Assembly (NCBI RefSeq): GCF_010993745.1
Contig: NZ_WOTN01000004.1
Coordinates: 930,001-994,000 of the forward strand
DNA: 64,000 nt
From: Fodinicola acaciae
GTDB taxonomy: Bacteria > Actinomycetota > Actinomycetes > Mycobacteriales > HKI-0501
Direction: 5' to 3'
Shown here: positions 24,887 through 33,599 of the stretch, piece by piece
Numbering within the stretch: position 1 is the first letter of the stretch
Layout: the number at the start of each line of letters is the position of its first letter
Translations under genes and position numbers: made by a program
The notes under the pieces: generated by a model
Databases searched by the model: none
What the model was told of the DNA's origin: nothing
What the model saw: the letters and a program-made list of their open reading frames with translations, nothing else

Positions 24887-26848
24887 GTGAGGGGCCGCGG
24901 CGTCGCGTACAAGCTGCTCGCATCACACCTGGTGAGCGGGTCGCCGGTGCCGGGCGAGGAGATCGCGCTCTCGGTCGATCAGACCCTCACGCAGGACGCC
25001 ACCGGGACAGTGGTGATGCAGGAGCTGGAAGCTCTGGGCCTCGACCGCGGTCGCGCCGAGCTCAGTGTCCAGTACGTGGACCACAATCTGTTGCAGGCCG
25101 ACGAGAAAAACGCCGAGGATCATCTGTTCCTGCGCTCGGCCTGCCGGCGCTATGGGCTCTGGTTTTCCAAGCCCGGCAACGGAGTCTCGCATCCCGTACA
25201 CATGCAGCGGTTTGGCGTGCCGGGAAAGACGCTGGCCGGGTCCGACTCGCACACGTGTGCGGCCGGATCGCTGGGGATGCTGGCCATCGGCGTCGGTGGC
25301 CTGGAGGTCGCGATGGCGATCGCCGGCGAGCCGCTTTATCTGCGGATGCCGCGGATCTGGGGGATAAGGCTGACCGGCGAGCTGCCGCCGTGGTCGTCGG
25401 CCAAAGACGTGATCCTGGAGATGTTACGGCGGCACGGCGTCACCTCCGGCCTGAACCGGATCGTCGAATATCACGGTCCCGGCCTCGCGACGCTGACCGC
25501 GATGGACCGGCACGTGATCGCCAACATGGGTGCCGAGCTTGGTGCCACGACAACGGTGTTTCCGGCCGATGACGCCGTACGCGACTTTCTTCGGATGGAA
25601 GGCCGCGAAAACGACTACGTTCCGGTGCTCGCGGACCCGGACGCCGAATACGACCTGACCGACGAGATCGATCTGTCCACTGTGGAGCCGTTGATCGCCA
25701 AGCCGTCGTCGCCCGGCAACGTCGTGCCGGTGCGGGAGGTGGCCGGCGAGCCGGTCAGCCAGGTCGTCGTGGGCTCGTCGGCCAATCCCGGCTTGCGGGA
25801 TTTCGCGATGGCCGCGGCGATGGTACGCGGACGCCAGGCCGACGACGCGGTCAGTTTCGACATCAACCCGACCTCACGCGAGATTCTGTCCGACCTGACG
25901 AGAATGGGTGCCACCTTCGACCTCATCGCGGCCGGCGCGCGTATCCATCAGTCCGGCTGCCTGGGCTGCATCGGCGTCGGTCAGGCGCCCGCCGTCGGCC
26001 GCAACTCGTTGCGTACGTTTCCGCGTAACTTTCCCGGGCGGTCAGGCACGAAAGAGGACTCGGTCTGGCTGTGTTCGCCCGAGACGGCGACCGCGGCCGC
26101 GTTGACCGGCGTCATCACCGATCCGCGCGAGCTCGGGATTTCCTTTCCACGGCTGGATCTTCCGGAGCGTGCGACGGTCAACACCGCGATGCTCGTACGG
26201 CCACTCGAGCCGGAGCGAGCAGCGAGCGAAGAACTCGTCAAGGGACCCAACATCTCGTCGCTGCCTGATTTCCCGCCGCTGCCGGACCGGATCGAGGCGC
26301 CGGTGCTGCTCAAGGTCGGCGACGACATCTCCACCGACGAGATCTCACCGGCCGGCGCACGAGCCCTGCCGTTCCGGTCCAACATTCCGCGGCTGGCCGA
26401 CTTCACCTTCACGCAGATCGACGACACCTATCCGGAACGCGCTCGCGAGCTGGCCGACTCGACCGGCCACATCGTGGTCGGCGGCGACAATTACGGACAG
26501 GGATCCTCGCGCGAGCACGCCGCCATCACGCCTCGCCATCTCGGCCTGCACGCCGTCATCGCAAAATCATTTGCACGGATCCATTGGCAAAACCTGGCAA
26601 ACTTCGGCATCCTGGCGCTCGAGTTCACCGACCCGGACGACTACGACCGGATCGAGCAGCAGGACATGTTGGTGCTGGAAAATCTGGCTGGCTCGCTCGC
26701 CGGCGAGCCCCAGCTCGATGTGGTCAACACCAGCAAAAACCAGACCTACCGGCTGCGCCACCGGCTTTCCCCGCGACAGCTGGAGGCGGTGCTCGCGGGT
26801 GGTCGCATTCCCCTGCTGGCCCGGCGGGCATGCGACTCGGGCGGTTGA
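24887..26848 (+). CDS. acn: Aconitate hydratase
   Basis: The 653-residue enzyme interconverts citrate and isocitrate. The three [4Fe-4S] cysteines lie in SDSHTCAAGSLG (about residue 123) and SGCLGCIGVG (about 357-360). The C-terminal swivel domain contains GGDNYGQGSSREHAA. The length fits the smaller bacterial/mitochondrial-type aconitases and not the roughly 900-residue AcnA. GTG 24887 follows AGGAG by eight bases; a TTG at 24869 is less likely. Confidence 0.88.
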   Translation: MRGRGVAYKLLASHLVSGSPVPGEEIALSVDQTLTQDATGTVVMQELEALGLDRGRAELSVQYVDHNLLQADEKNAEDHLFLRSACRRYGLWFSKPGNGVSHPVHMQRFGVPGKTLAGSDSHTCAAGSLGMLAIGVGGLEVAMAIAGEPLYLRMPRIWGIRLTGELPPWSSAKDVILEMLRRHGVTSGLNRIVEYHGPGLATLTAMDRHVIANMGAELGATTTVFPADDAVRDFLRMEGRENDYVPVLADPDAEYDLTDEIDLSTVEPLIAKPSSPGNVVPVREVAGEPVSQVVVGSSANPGLRDFAMAAAMVRGRQADDAVSFDINPTSREILSDLTRMGATFDLIAAGARIHQSGCLGCIGVGQAPAVGRNSLRTFPRNFPGRSGTKEDSVWLCSPETATAAALTGVITDPRELGISFPRLDLPERATVNTAMLVRPLEPERAASEELVKGPNISSLPDFPPLPDRIEAPVLLKVGDDISTDEISPAGARALPFRSNIPRLADFTFTQIDDTYPERARELADSTGHIVVGGDNYGQGSSREHAAITPRHLGLHAVIAKSFARIHWQNLANFGILALEFTDPDDYDRIEQQDMLVLENLAGSLAGEPQLDVVNTSKNQTYRLRHRLSPRQLEAVLAGGRIPLLARRACDSGG

Positions 26849-26902
26849 TAGCCGTCGAAAAGAGGCATGCCGTGGCTGTGTTCGTACGTGGAGTGGACTG
26901 AC

Positions 26903-27549
26903 ATGGGTCAGATACAGGCACGTCCGATAGTGACTCGGCCATGGCCGGTGCGGGAGACGGTCAGGGGGAGTGCACTCCTGCGCCTGATCCGCACCACGGA
27001 CGCCCAAACAGATGGGCCTGCTCTATCTGGGCACGTCCTTCGCGTTCTTCGCGGTCGCCGGCCTGATGGCGCTGTTGATGCGGGCCGAGCTGGCGCGGCC
27101 GGGTCTGCAGTTTCTCACCAACGAGCAATACAACCAACTGTTCACCATCCACGGCACGGTGATGCTGCTGTTGTTCGCGACGCCGATGTTTCTCGCCTTC
27201 GGCAACTTCATCGTGCCGTTGCAGATCGGTGCGCCGGACGTGGCTTTTCCACGGCTGAACGCGTTCTCGTACTGGCTGTTCCTGTTCGGCGGCAGCATCG
27301 TGGTGCTCGGTTTCGCGACGCCGGGCGGCGCGGCGGATTTCGGCTGGTTCGCGTACGCTCCGCTCAACTCCGCGGCGATACGCCGACTACCTGCCGACCG
27401 ACGGCAACTCGCTGGAATGGGCCACGAGTTGCCCGCCGCCGCGGCACAATTTCACCAGCATTCCTCGCATCCGCTCGGAGCGGCCGGCCTTCGACCTGAA
27501 GTTTCCCCACCAGACGACGGACAATCGCCGTACGCCGGCCGCTAAATGA
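26903..27549 (+). pseudogene. ctaD: Decayed cytochrome c oxidase subunit I (ctaD)
   Basis: ATG 26903 opens a CtaD-like N-terminus ending [12 protein letters not shown] one-base insertion near 27004 shifts the frame, after which [19 protein letters not shown] and [20 protein letters not shown] continue to about 27375. There the sequence jumps to the protein's C-terminus in another frame ([20 protein letters not shown], then [16 protein letters not shown]) and ends at TGA 27549. Roughly 370 internal codons, including the haem ligands and copper site after the first membrane helices, are missing. The gene cannot make a working oxidase subunit. Confidence 0.85.
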
Positions 27550-28075
27550 TCCGGTCGGCACCGATCGCGACGCCGACGATCGTGCACGGCTCGGTGCCGT
27601 GGTTGCGCCAGGCGTGCCGCGTGCCGTTCTGGACGACGGTGTCGCCCGCGCGCAACACCGTCTGCTCGCCGTTGTCCACCTCCAGCGTGATCTCGCCGGA
27701 GACAACGAGGACATAGTCGATGCTGTCCGTTACGTGCATTCCGCGATCGCCCGGATCCATCGTGGCGATCGCGCCTGGCATCTGTCGCTCCAGCTCGGTC
27801 ATCGCCGCGGCGACGTCGAGATCCGGCGGCGGCACCAGCTCCCCCGGCGGAATTGTGTTGATCATGAAGCGAGATCCGCCCGGCGGCGGATAGTACGCGT
27901 CGGCCGTGCGTGGCGCGCCGTCGTCCGGGAACTCCGGTCGCTCGTCGCGTCCCCACAGCCGGTAGGCCGCGCAACCAGGCATCAGCTCGGAGGTGATCGG
28001 CTCGACACCCCGGTCGTCGACAATGCGCGCCTTGCCGTCGCGATCGTGCCCGGTGACCACTCGACGGATCTTCAT
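27542..28075 (-). CDS. Cupin domain-containing protein
   Basis: The 177-residue protein ends in a single cupin barrel: [20 protein letters not shown] (motif 1) and [20 protein letters not shown] (motif 2). The N-terminal half contains a GCAAYRLWG segment seen in similar bacterial cupins. ATG 28075 starts the conserved part. It overlaps the end of the ctaD remnant by eight bases and is divergent from a TetR gene that probably controls it. Confidence 0.8.
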   Translation of the reverse strand: MKIRRVVTGHDRDGKARIVDDRGVEPITSELMPGCAAYRLWGRDERPEFPDDGAPRTADAYYPPPGGSRFMINTIPPGELVPPPDLDVAAAMTELERQMPGAIATMDPGDRGMHVTDSIDYVLVVSGEITLEVDNGEQTVLRAGDTVVQNGTRHAWRNHGTEPCTIVGVAIGADRII

Positions 28076-28090
28076 CTTGGATACTCCAAC

Positions 28091-28163
28091 GTATTGATAC
28101 TGCAAGGTATTGATACGCCACCGTATCCCGTGATCCGCGTACGCGTCAATACGGTGGCGTATT
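28091..28163. promoter_or_regulatory. Operator array between the cupin and TetR genes
   Basis: Two perfect dyads occur: GATACGCCACCGTATC (28112-28127) and AATACGGTGGCGTATT (28148-28163). They share TACG-N4-CGTA and are reverse complements of each other across their cores. A direct repeat GTATTGATAC occurs at 28091-28100 and 28107-28116. The second dyad ends nine bases before the TetR start, fitting autorepression and control of the cupin gene. Confidence 0.6.
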
Positions 28164-28172
28164 CTGCTGTCC

Positions 28173-28736
28173 GTGGTGAACGAGTCGACCCGGCTGTCCG
28201 CACAGGACTGGGTGCGCGCCGCGCTGAAGGCGATCGCCGAGGGTGGCCTGTCCGCTGTGGCGGTCGAGCCGCTGGCGCGCACGCTCGGCGTGACCAAGGG
28301 AAGTTTCTACGCGCACTATCGCAGCCGGGACGAGCTGATCGAGGCGGCGCTCGCGGAGTGGGTGCGCAGCCACGGCAACGAGGGACTGGCCGACTACGCC
28401 GCGATCGCCGATCCGGAGCAACGGCTGCGCCAGCTGCTCACGACCGTCGTCCATGCCGTCCAGCCGCTGGCGCCGTCGGTGCACCTCAGCCTGCTCGGCG
28501 ACCGTATGGATCCGCGGGTCAGAGACGCGGTCAGCGAGGTCAACCAGGCGCGGCTGCAGCTGCTGACCCGCACCTATCGCGAGCTCGGCCTGCCGCCCAA
28601 ACGCGCGGCGTCGCGTGCTCGGGTCGCGTACGCGGCCATCCTCGGCCTGCTGCATCTGGCGCAAACCGACCCGGCCGCACCGCAGCCGACCGTGCTCGCC
28701 GACGAGGCCACCACCGTCTTCCTGTCCGGTCCATGA
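28173..28736 (+). CDS. TetR/AcrR family transcriptional regulator
   Basis: The 187-residue regulator has a TetR HTH: WVRAALKAIAEGGLSAVAVE, LARTLGVTKGSFYAHYRSR. A helical ligand domain follows. GTG 28173 or the adjacent GTG 28176 is the start. Paired palindromes in the divergent region are its probable operators. Its stop overlaps the next start (ATGA). Confidence 0.82.
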   Translation: MVNESTRLSAQDWVRAALKAIAEGGLSAVAVEPLARTLGVTKGSFYAHYRSRDELIEAALAEWVRSHGNEGLADYAAIADPEQRLRQLLTTVVHAVQPLAPSVHLSLLGDRMDPRVRDAVSEVNQARLQLLTRTYRELGLPPKRAASRARVAYAAILGLLHLAQTDPAAPQPTVLADEATTVFLSGP

Positions 28737-29740
28737 TCGTCGACGACCACAACGGCAGGGACGACGTGAGGCTGCGGCCTGCGCTCGATGCCGTCGCCGC
28801 CGGTCAGTGGCAGGTCGCGCGCGAGTCGATGGTGCCCACTCGGACGGATTTCGACCGGCGCTCGTACGTGTCAGGTGTCCTCGCCGAAGCGGTGGTCGGC
28901 GTGCGGCAGAGGGAGCTGCGGCGTCGGCGGCTCACGCCCGGTGAGCAGATCGACACCACGTACGCCTGGCCGGACGTCTGGGTCGCGGCGGAGCCGGACA
29001 ATCCAGACGCGCACCTCGTCCGCGCTCGGTCGTTGCTGATCCGTGCCTGGGAAGTCGGTCGGACCGGCTGGGCCGAGGGGATCAACGAGCGGTCGCTGCC
29101 GGAGTTCGTACGGCTGACGGAGCTGGCCGCCATCGAGGCCGACGAGGCCGCACGGTTGCTGCCCTCCGACCCGAATCCGTGGGCTTTCCGGATCTTGCTG
29201 TCGATTCCGCTGTCCGCCGAGCGGCCGGCGATGGAGGAGGCGTGGCAGGAGGTGATCGCGCGCGATCCCGGTCACCGCATGGCACACGACGTCAAATTCC
29301 TCTATCTGTGCGAAAGATGGCTCGGTTCGCATGAGGCGATGTATCACTTCGCACGCACCGCGGCCGCCACCGCGGCGGACGGGTCGCCACTGCACATCCT
29401 GCCGATCTGCGCCAACGCGGAGTGGTCGGCGCGGCGGCCGCGCGGTGGCCAGACTCCGGAACAACGCTGGGCCGGCGCGGAGTTCAACGCCGACCTCGAC
29501 AACGCGCTCGACCGCTGGTTCCGCGTCGCGCAGACCAGGCACGGCATGTGGCACGAGGACGCGAACACGCTCGCGTACGGCCTGTGGCGGGCCGGCCGGC
29601 ACGCCGAGGCGAAGCCGGTGTTCGCCGCGATCGGACCGTACGCCACCGCGTCGCCGTGGGCCGGCACCGTGCGCGGCAGACGGCTCAGCTTCCGCATGGC
29701 GCGTCGCGCGGCCATGCGCGGTGGCCTACTTAGGACGTGA
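28733..29740 (+). CDS. TPR-like protein of unknown function
   Basis: The 335-residue protein is helical, with Trp/Ala-spaced pairs typical of TPR-like solenoids (for example PDNPDAHLVRARSLLIRAWE, WLGSHEAMYHFARTAAATA and TLAYGLWRAGRHAEAKPVFA). It resembles DUF4034-type proteins, but I cannot assign it firmly. ATG 28733 overlaps the TetR stop. The stop codon lies inside the Zur-like box of the next gene. Confidence 0.6.
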   Translation: MIVDDHNGRDDVRLRPALDAVAAGQWQVARESMVPTRTDFDRRSYVSGVLAEAVVGVRQRELRRRRLTPGEQIDTTYAWPDVWVAAEPDNPDAHLVRARSLLIRAWEVGRTGWAEGINERSLPEFVRLTELAAIEADEAARLLPSDPNPWAFRILLSIPLSAERPAMEEAWQEVIARDPGHRMAHDVKFLYLCERWLGSHEAMYHFARTAAATAADGSPLHILPICANAEWSARRPRGGQTPEQRWAGAEFNADLDNALDRWFRVAQTRHGMWHEDANTLAYGLWRAGRHAEAKPVFAAIGPYATASPWAGTVRGRRLSFRMARRAAMRGGLLRT

Positions 29741-29755
29741 GAAATCGTTTTCACG
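29736..29755 (+). promoter_or_regulatory. Zur-type operator overlapping the -35 of the CobW gene
   Basis: CGTGAGAAATCGTTTTCACG is a near-palindrome like actinobacterial Zur boxes (TGAnAA...TTTTCA). A TTTTCA -35 box (29748-29753) lies within it. TACGGT (29771-29776) follows at 17 bases, and ATG 29784 is seven bases further, giving a leaderless message. Zur with zinc would block this promoter. Confidence 0.7.
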
Positions 29756-29783
29756 TGCCGTTTTTGCCGCTACGGTCGCGACC

Positions 29784-30872
29784 ATGTTGGCTTTCGTTGC
29801 GGTCACCGGCTTCCTCGGCGCCGGCAAGACGACCACGCTGGCGGCGATCGCCCGCCGCCTGGAACAGCAGGGCCGGCGGGTCGCGATCATCACCAACGAC
29901 CAGGGGGACGACCTGGTCGACACCCGGGTCGCCGGTCCGGCGGCCACCGGCATCGGCGAGGTGACCGGCGGCTGCTTCTGCTGCCGGTTCGACGACCTGC
30001 TCGAGGTGATCCAGTCCGTCGTCGCCGCCTCACCGGTCGACACGATCCTGGCCGAAGCGGTCGGCAGTTGCACCGATCTGCAGGCCACCGTCGTACGACC
30101 GATGAAGCAGCTTTACGGCGACCGGTTCGCCGTCGCGCCGCTGGTGACGGTCGTGGATCCGCAGCGTTACGCCGAGGTCAGGCGCTCGATCGCGCTCACC
30201 GACGCCGAGTCCGACATGGCCTATCTCTATCGCCAGCAGCTCACCGAGGCCGACGTACTCGCCGTCAACAAGAGCGACCTCACGGCCGCCGACGACGTAG
30301 TCGCTGAGCTGTCCGAGCACTACGATGGCGTCGTGCTGCGCTATTCGGCGCGTACGGGTGACGGTCTCGACGAGCTGCTCGCCGCGCTTGAGCGACCCGG
30401 CAACTCGGCGGTCGACCTGGACGTCGACTACGACCGATACGCCGCCGCCGAGGCAGAGCTGGCCTGGCTCAACCACAGCTACCAGCTGCGGCTGCCGGCC
30501 GGCGTCGGCTCGGCGGACTGGGCCGACACACTCCTGCGGGAGATCTCGCGCCGGACGGCGGACAACGGCTGGACGGTCGGGCACGTGAAGGTGTCCGTCA
30601 GCTCCGATGACGCCATCAGCAAGCTGAGCCTCACGACGGCCGGCGCGGAGCCGCAGCTCGACCTGCGCGCCGCTCCGCTTAAGACGGAATCCACCGCGAT
30701 CGCGCTGGTCAACGCGCGCGTCGCCTGCGAGCCGGCAGAGCTGGACGAGGTCCTGGAAGCCGCCGTCGCGGTCGCGTCACGGGCGGCTGCCGCCGCACCG
30801 ATCAACGCTGTCGCCGCGTTCAAGCCCGGCTATCCGCGCCCGGTCCACCGGATCCGGGTGGCGGCGGGATGA
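29784..30872 (+). CDS. CobW/COG0523 GTP-binding metallochaperone (zinc-type)
   Basis: The 362-residue G3E GTPase has Walker A GFLGAGKTT (9-17), the metal motif CFCC at Cys64-Cys66-Cys67, the Walker B region around ILAEAVGSCTD, and NKSD for guanine recognition, then a C-terminal domain from about residue 265. Together with the upstream Zur-like box it is best read as a zinc-starvation metallochaperone. Its stop overlaps the aquaporin start. Confidence 0.85.
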   Translation: MLAFVAVTGFLGAGKTTTLAAIARRLEQQGRRVAIITNDQGDDLVDTRVAGPAATGIGEVTGGCFCCRFDDLLEVIQSVVAASPVDTILAEAVGSCTDLQATVVRPMKQLYGDRFAVAPLVTVVDPQRYAEVRRSIALTDAESDMAYLYRQQLTEADVLAVNKSDLTAADDVVAELSEHYDGVVLRYSARTGDGLDELLAALERPGNSAVDLDVDYDRYAAAEAELAWLNHSYQLRLPAGVGSADWADTLLREISRRTADNGWTVGHVKVSVSSDDAISKLSLTTAGAEPQLDLRAAPLKTESTAIALVNARVACEPAELDEVLEAAVAVASRAAAAAPINAVAAFKPGYPRPVHRIRVAAG

Positions 30873-31564
30873 CTGGCCGCAAGCTGCTGGCCGAGTTTCT
30901 CGGCACGGCACTGCTGGTCGCGGTCGTCGTCGGCTCCGGCATCGCCGCGTCCCGGCTCAGTCCGTCGGACGTTGGCCTGCAACTGCTGGAAAACGCGGCC
31001 GCGACGGCCGCCGGCCTGGTCGTGCTGATCCTCATCTTCGGCCCGGTGTCCGGCGCACATTTCAACCCCGTGGTGTCCATCGTGGACGCTGTCATGGGCG
31101 GGATGCGGTGGCGCGAGGTGACCGCGTACGCCCTCGCGCAGACGGCCGGCGCGGTTTTCGGGGCGATCCTGGCAAACACGATGTTCGGCGCGGTGCCGGT
31201 CAGCATTTCCACCAAACCGCGCAGTTCGCTCGCGCTGTGGCTGTCCGAGATCGTGGCGACCGCCGGCCTGGTCCTGCTGATCTTCGCGTTGACGCGTACG
31301 GGCCGCGGCCACCTTGCCGCTCCGGCGGTCGGCGCGTACATCGGCAGCGCCTATTTCTTCACCGCGTCGACCAGCTTCGCCAACCCGGCGGTCGCGATCG
31401 GCCGCGTCTTCAGCGACAGCTTCGCCGGCATCTCGCCGTGGTCGGTGCCGGGTTTCGTCATCGCCGAGCTCGCCGGTGCCGGAGTCGCCGTCGTACTGAT
31501 CCGAGTGCTGTTCGCGTCGGAGCGGACGCAGGCCGTCGCCGCCTCCGAACGAGGTGCCGGCTGA
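30869..31564 (+). CDS. MIP/aquaporin family channel
   Basis: The 231-residue protein has six membrane segments and two half-helix motifs, HFNPVVS (NPV at 66-68 in place of NPA) and FANPAVAIGR (NPA at 172-174). The NPV form is frequent in AqpS-like and arsenic-operon channels. ATGA overlap with the CobW gene puts it under the same Zur-like promoter, an unusual partner for a zinc chaperone. The solute is unknown. Confidence 0.82.
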   Translation: MTGRKLLAEFLGTALLVAVVVGSGIAASRLSPSDVGLQLLENAAATAAGLVVLILIFGPVSGAHFNPVVSIVDAVMGGMRWREVTAYALAQTAGAVFGAILANTMFGAVPVSISTKPRSSLALWLSEIVATAGLVLLIFALTRTGRGHLAAPAVGAYIGSAYFFTASTSFANPAVAIGRVFSDSFAGISPWSVPGFVIAELAGAGVAVVLIRVLFASERTQAVAASERGAG

Positions 31565-31646
31565 CCGGTCGCGTACGCGACCACCGATCAGAAAACCTCC
31601 GCCGGGTCGTCAGTCCTGGTAGTCCCCGGTGGAAGGATTGACGACC

Positions 31647-32648
31647 ATGACCGACGCCAGGCCAGCAGGCGCCGACGAGGCCGCGTTCATCGCGGCGGCC
31701 CGCTCCGACGACACGGCGAGGTTCGCGCTCGTCACCGAGCGCCACCGGCGTGAGCTGCAGGTGCACTGCTATCGGATGCTGGCGAACTACGAGGACGCGA
31801 GGGACCTGACGCAGGAGACGTTCCTGCGAGCGTGGCACAAGCGAAAGTCGTTCAGGGGTGAGGCCGCGCTGCGCACTTGGCTCTATCGGATCGCGACCAA
31901 CGCCTGCCTCGACCACCTGGAGAAGCGCAACGACCGTACGCCCATACCGTCCGGGCTGCCGGACGCCGAGGTGGCGCACCTGCAGCCGTATCCGGACCAG
32001 ATGCTCCCCGAGGACCCGCAGGAGTCGGTGGTGGCGCGCGAGACGATCGAGCTGGCGTTCATCGTCGCCGTCCAGCACCTGCCGCCGCGGCAGCGGGCCG
32101 TGTTCATCCTGCGCGACGTGCTCGGCTGGACGGCGCCGGGTGCCGCGGACGCTCTCGAGCTGACCGTGGCATCGGTGACCAGCGCACTGCAGCGGGCTCG
32201 GGTGACGATGCGCGAGCAGCTGCCGGGCCGCCGCCTCGACTGGCGCGGCCCGGCCACCTATGAGCTGTCTGCCGACGAGCGCGGCGTACTGAGGTCGTAC
32301 ATCGACGCCCACGAGCGCAACGACCTCGACGGGTTGATGGCCCTGCTGCGCGAGGACCTGCGCTTCGCCATGCTGCCTGATCCCGGCACCGTGACCAGGG
32401 GTGCCAAGGACGCGGTGGACGGCTGGGTCGCCGGTGGCCTCTTCCAGCCCGGCTACGACGACTTGCGCTGTGTCGCCACGACGGTCAACCGGATGCCCGC
32501 CGCCGCGTTGTACCGCCGCACCGCCGACGACCCGCGCTATCGGCTGTCGATCATCTCGGTGCTGCACATCGCCGACGGGAAGATCGCCGAGCTGACCGGT
32601 TTCGACGTCACCGACGAACCATGGCTGGGCCTGCCCCAGACACTGTGA
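31647..32648 (+). CDS. ECF sigma factor, SigG-like, with C-terminal SnoaL-like domain
   Basis: The 333-residue protein has sigma2 (LTERHRRELQVHCYRMLANY-type start, with ARDLTQETFLRAW), sigma4 (HLPPRQRAVFILRDVLGW and ASVTSALQRARV) and a C-terminal SnoaL-like domain from about residue 215 (SYIDAHERNDLDGLMALL). This layout matches mycobacterial SigG-type ECF factors, where the extra domain replaces an anti-sigma partner. GGAAGGA lies nine bases before ATG 31647. No anti-sigma gene is adjacent. Confidence 0.85.
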   Translation: MTDARPAGADEAAFIAAARSDDTARFALVTERHRRELQVHCYRMLANYEDARDLTQETFLRAWHKRKSFRGEAALRTWLYRIATNACLDHLEKRNDRTPIPSGLPDAEVAHLQPYPDQMLPEDPQESVVARETIELAFIVAVQHLPPRQRAVFILRDVLGWTAPGAADALELTVASVTSALQRARVTMREQLPGRRLDWRGPATYELSADERGVLRSYIDAHERNDLDGLMALLREDLRFAMLPDPGTVTRGAKDAVDGWVAGGLFQPGYDDLRCVATTVNRMPAAALYRRTADDPRYRLSIISVLHIADGKIAELTGFDVTDEPWLGLPQTL

Positions 32649-33212
32649 TCATCTCCTCGTCTCGTATCTGGTCAGTACGACGCCACCGGGGAACGTACGG
32701 GTCTGCACCAGCCGGAGGTCGACCCAGTGGTCCAGCGTCGTGAACAACGGCGTGCCACCGCCGACCAGGACCGGGTGGGTGGCCAGCTGGTACTCGTCGA
32801 TCAACCCGGCCCGCATGGCGGCCGCCGCAAGCGTCGCGCCGCCGATGCTCATCGGGCCGCCGTCCTCGGCCTTGAGCCGGGTGATCTCAGCGACGGCGTC
32901 ACCGGTGACCAGGCGGGTGTTCCAGTCGACCTTGTCGACCGTCGAGGAGAACACCACCTTCGGCGTGTCGCGCCAGTTTCGCGCGAACGCGACCTGGGCC
33001 GGCGTGGCGTCCGGTTGCTGGTCGCCGGTCGGCCAGTACGAGCTCATCGCCGCCCAGATCTTGCGTCCGTACAGCGTCAGACTGCTTTCCTGCTCGCGTT
33101 CGAGCCACCACTGGAACAGCTCGTCGCTCGGCGCGCTCCAGCCGATGTCGTCGCCGGGCGCGGCGATGTAGCCGTCCAGTGTCACGTTCATACCGAAGAT
33201 CAGTTTCCGCAT
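32649..33212 (-). CDS. Dihydrofolate reductase/RibD C-terminal family protein
   Basis: The 187-residue protein has the DHFR-like fold seen in RibD C-terminal proteins: MRKLIFGMNVTLDGYIAAPG, SLTLYGRKIWAAMSSYWP, and GGPMSIGGATLAAAAMRAGL binding NADPH. The usual role is an NADPH-dependent reductase of unknown substrate. Its stop abuts that of the sigma factor gene. Confidence 0.82.
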   Translation of the reverse strand: MRKLIFGMNVTLDGYIAAPGDDIGWSAPSDELFQWWLEREQESSLTLYGRKIWAAMSSYWPTGDQQPDATPAQVAFARNWRDTPKVVFSSTVDKVDWNTRLVTGDAVAEITRLKAEDGGPMSIGGATLAAAAMRAGLIDEYQLATHPVLVGGGTPLFTTLDHWVDLRLVQTRTFPGGVVLTRYETRR

Positions 33213-33301
33213 CGTGCCAGCCTCCTGTGAGTCGATCTCACACCTACCGACGGGCGCGCCGCGGAATCCTCATCGGTGCGGCTGTGCCTACCGCTCCTGG
33301 T

Positions 33302-33460
33302 TCAACCGATGAAGCATGCGGTGATCAGCAGTGCGACGAGCGCCATCAGGCCAGCCAACTAACATCGCCGACGCCGAATTGTCGAAGTTGATCGTCCAGC
33401 CGATGCCGAATCGGCGCGGTACGAACAATCCACTGTCGTCGCGGTTGAGGTAGAAGACGC
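33302..33460 (-). pseudogene. DUF5808 membrane protein remnant cut by the IS element
   Basis: Reading leftward from the IS edge gives GVFYLNRDDSGLFVPRRFGI and GWTINF, the DUF5808 signature. In a second frame a membrane helix (LAGLMALVALLITACFIG) ends at the stop at 33302. The gene is truncated at 33460 by the IS1380 element and has a frameshift between the two parts. The missing N-terminal part is not found on the other side of the IS. Confidence 0.6.
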
Positions 33461-33480
33461 CCTAGCCTCGATCTTTCGCG
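33461..33480 (+). repeat. IS1380 left inverted repeat
   Basis: Matches the right end at 15 of the first 17 positions, with ten identical outer bases. Confidence 0.8.
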
Positions 33481-33599
33481 TGGGAGTTGAGTGACTGTTT
33501 GGCTGGTTGTGGGGTCTGTGTGTTTGTTTGTGGCAGGGCTGGTTTCCGGCGCTGTGTCGCCGGTTCTCCGGTCCTGGTTGTGGGGTTGGTTCGTCGTTT

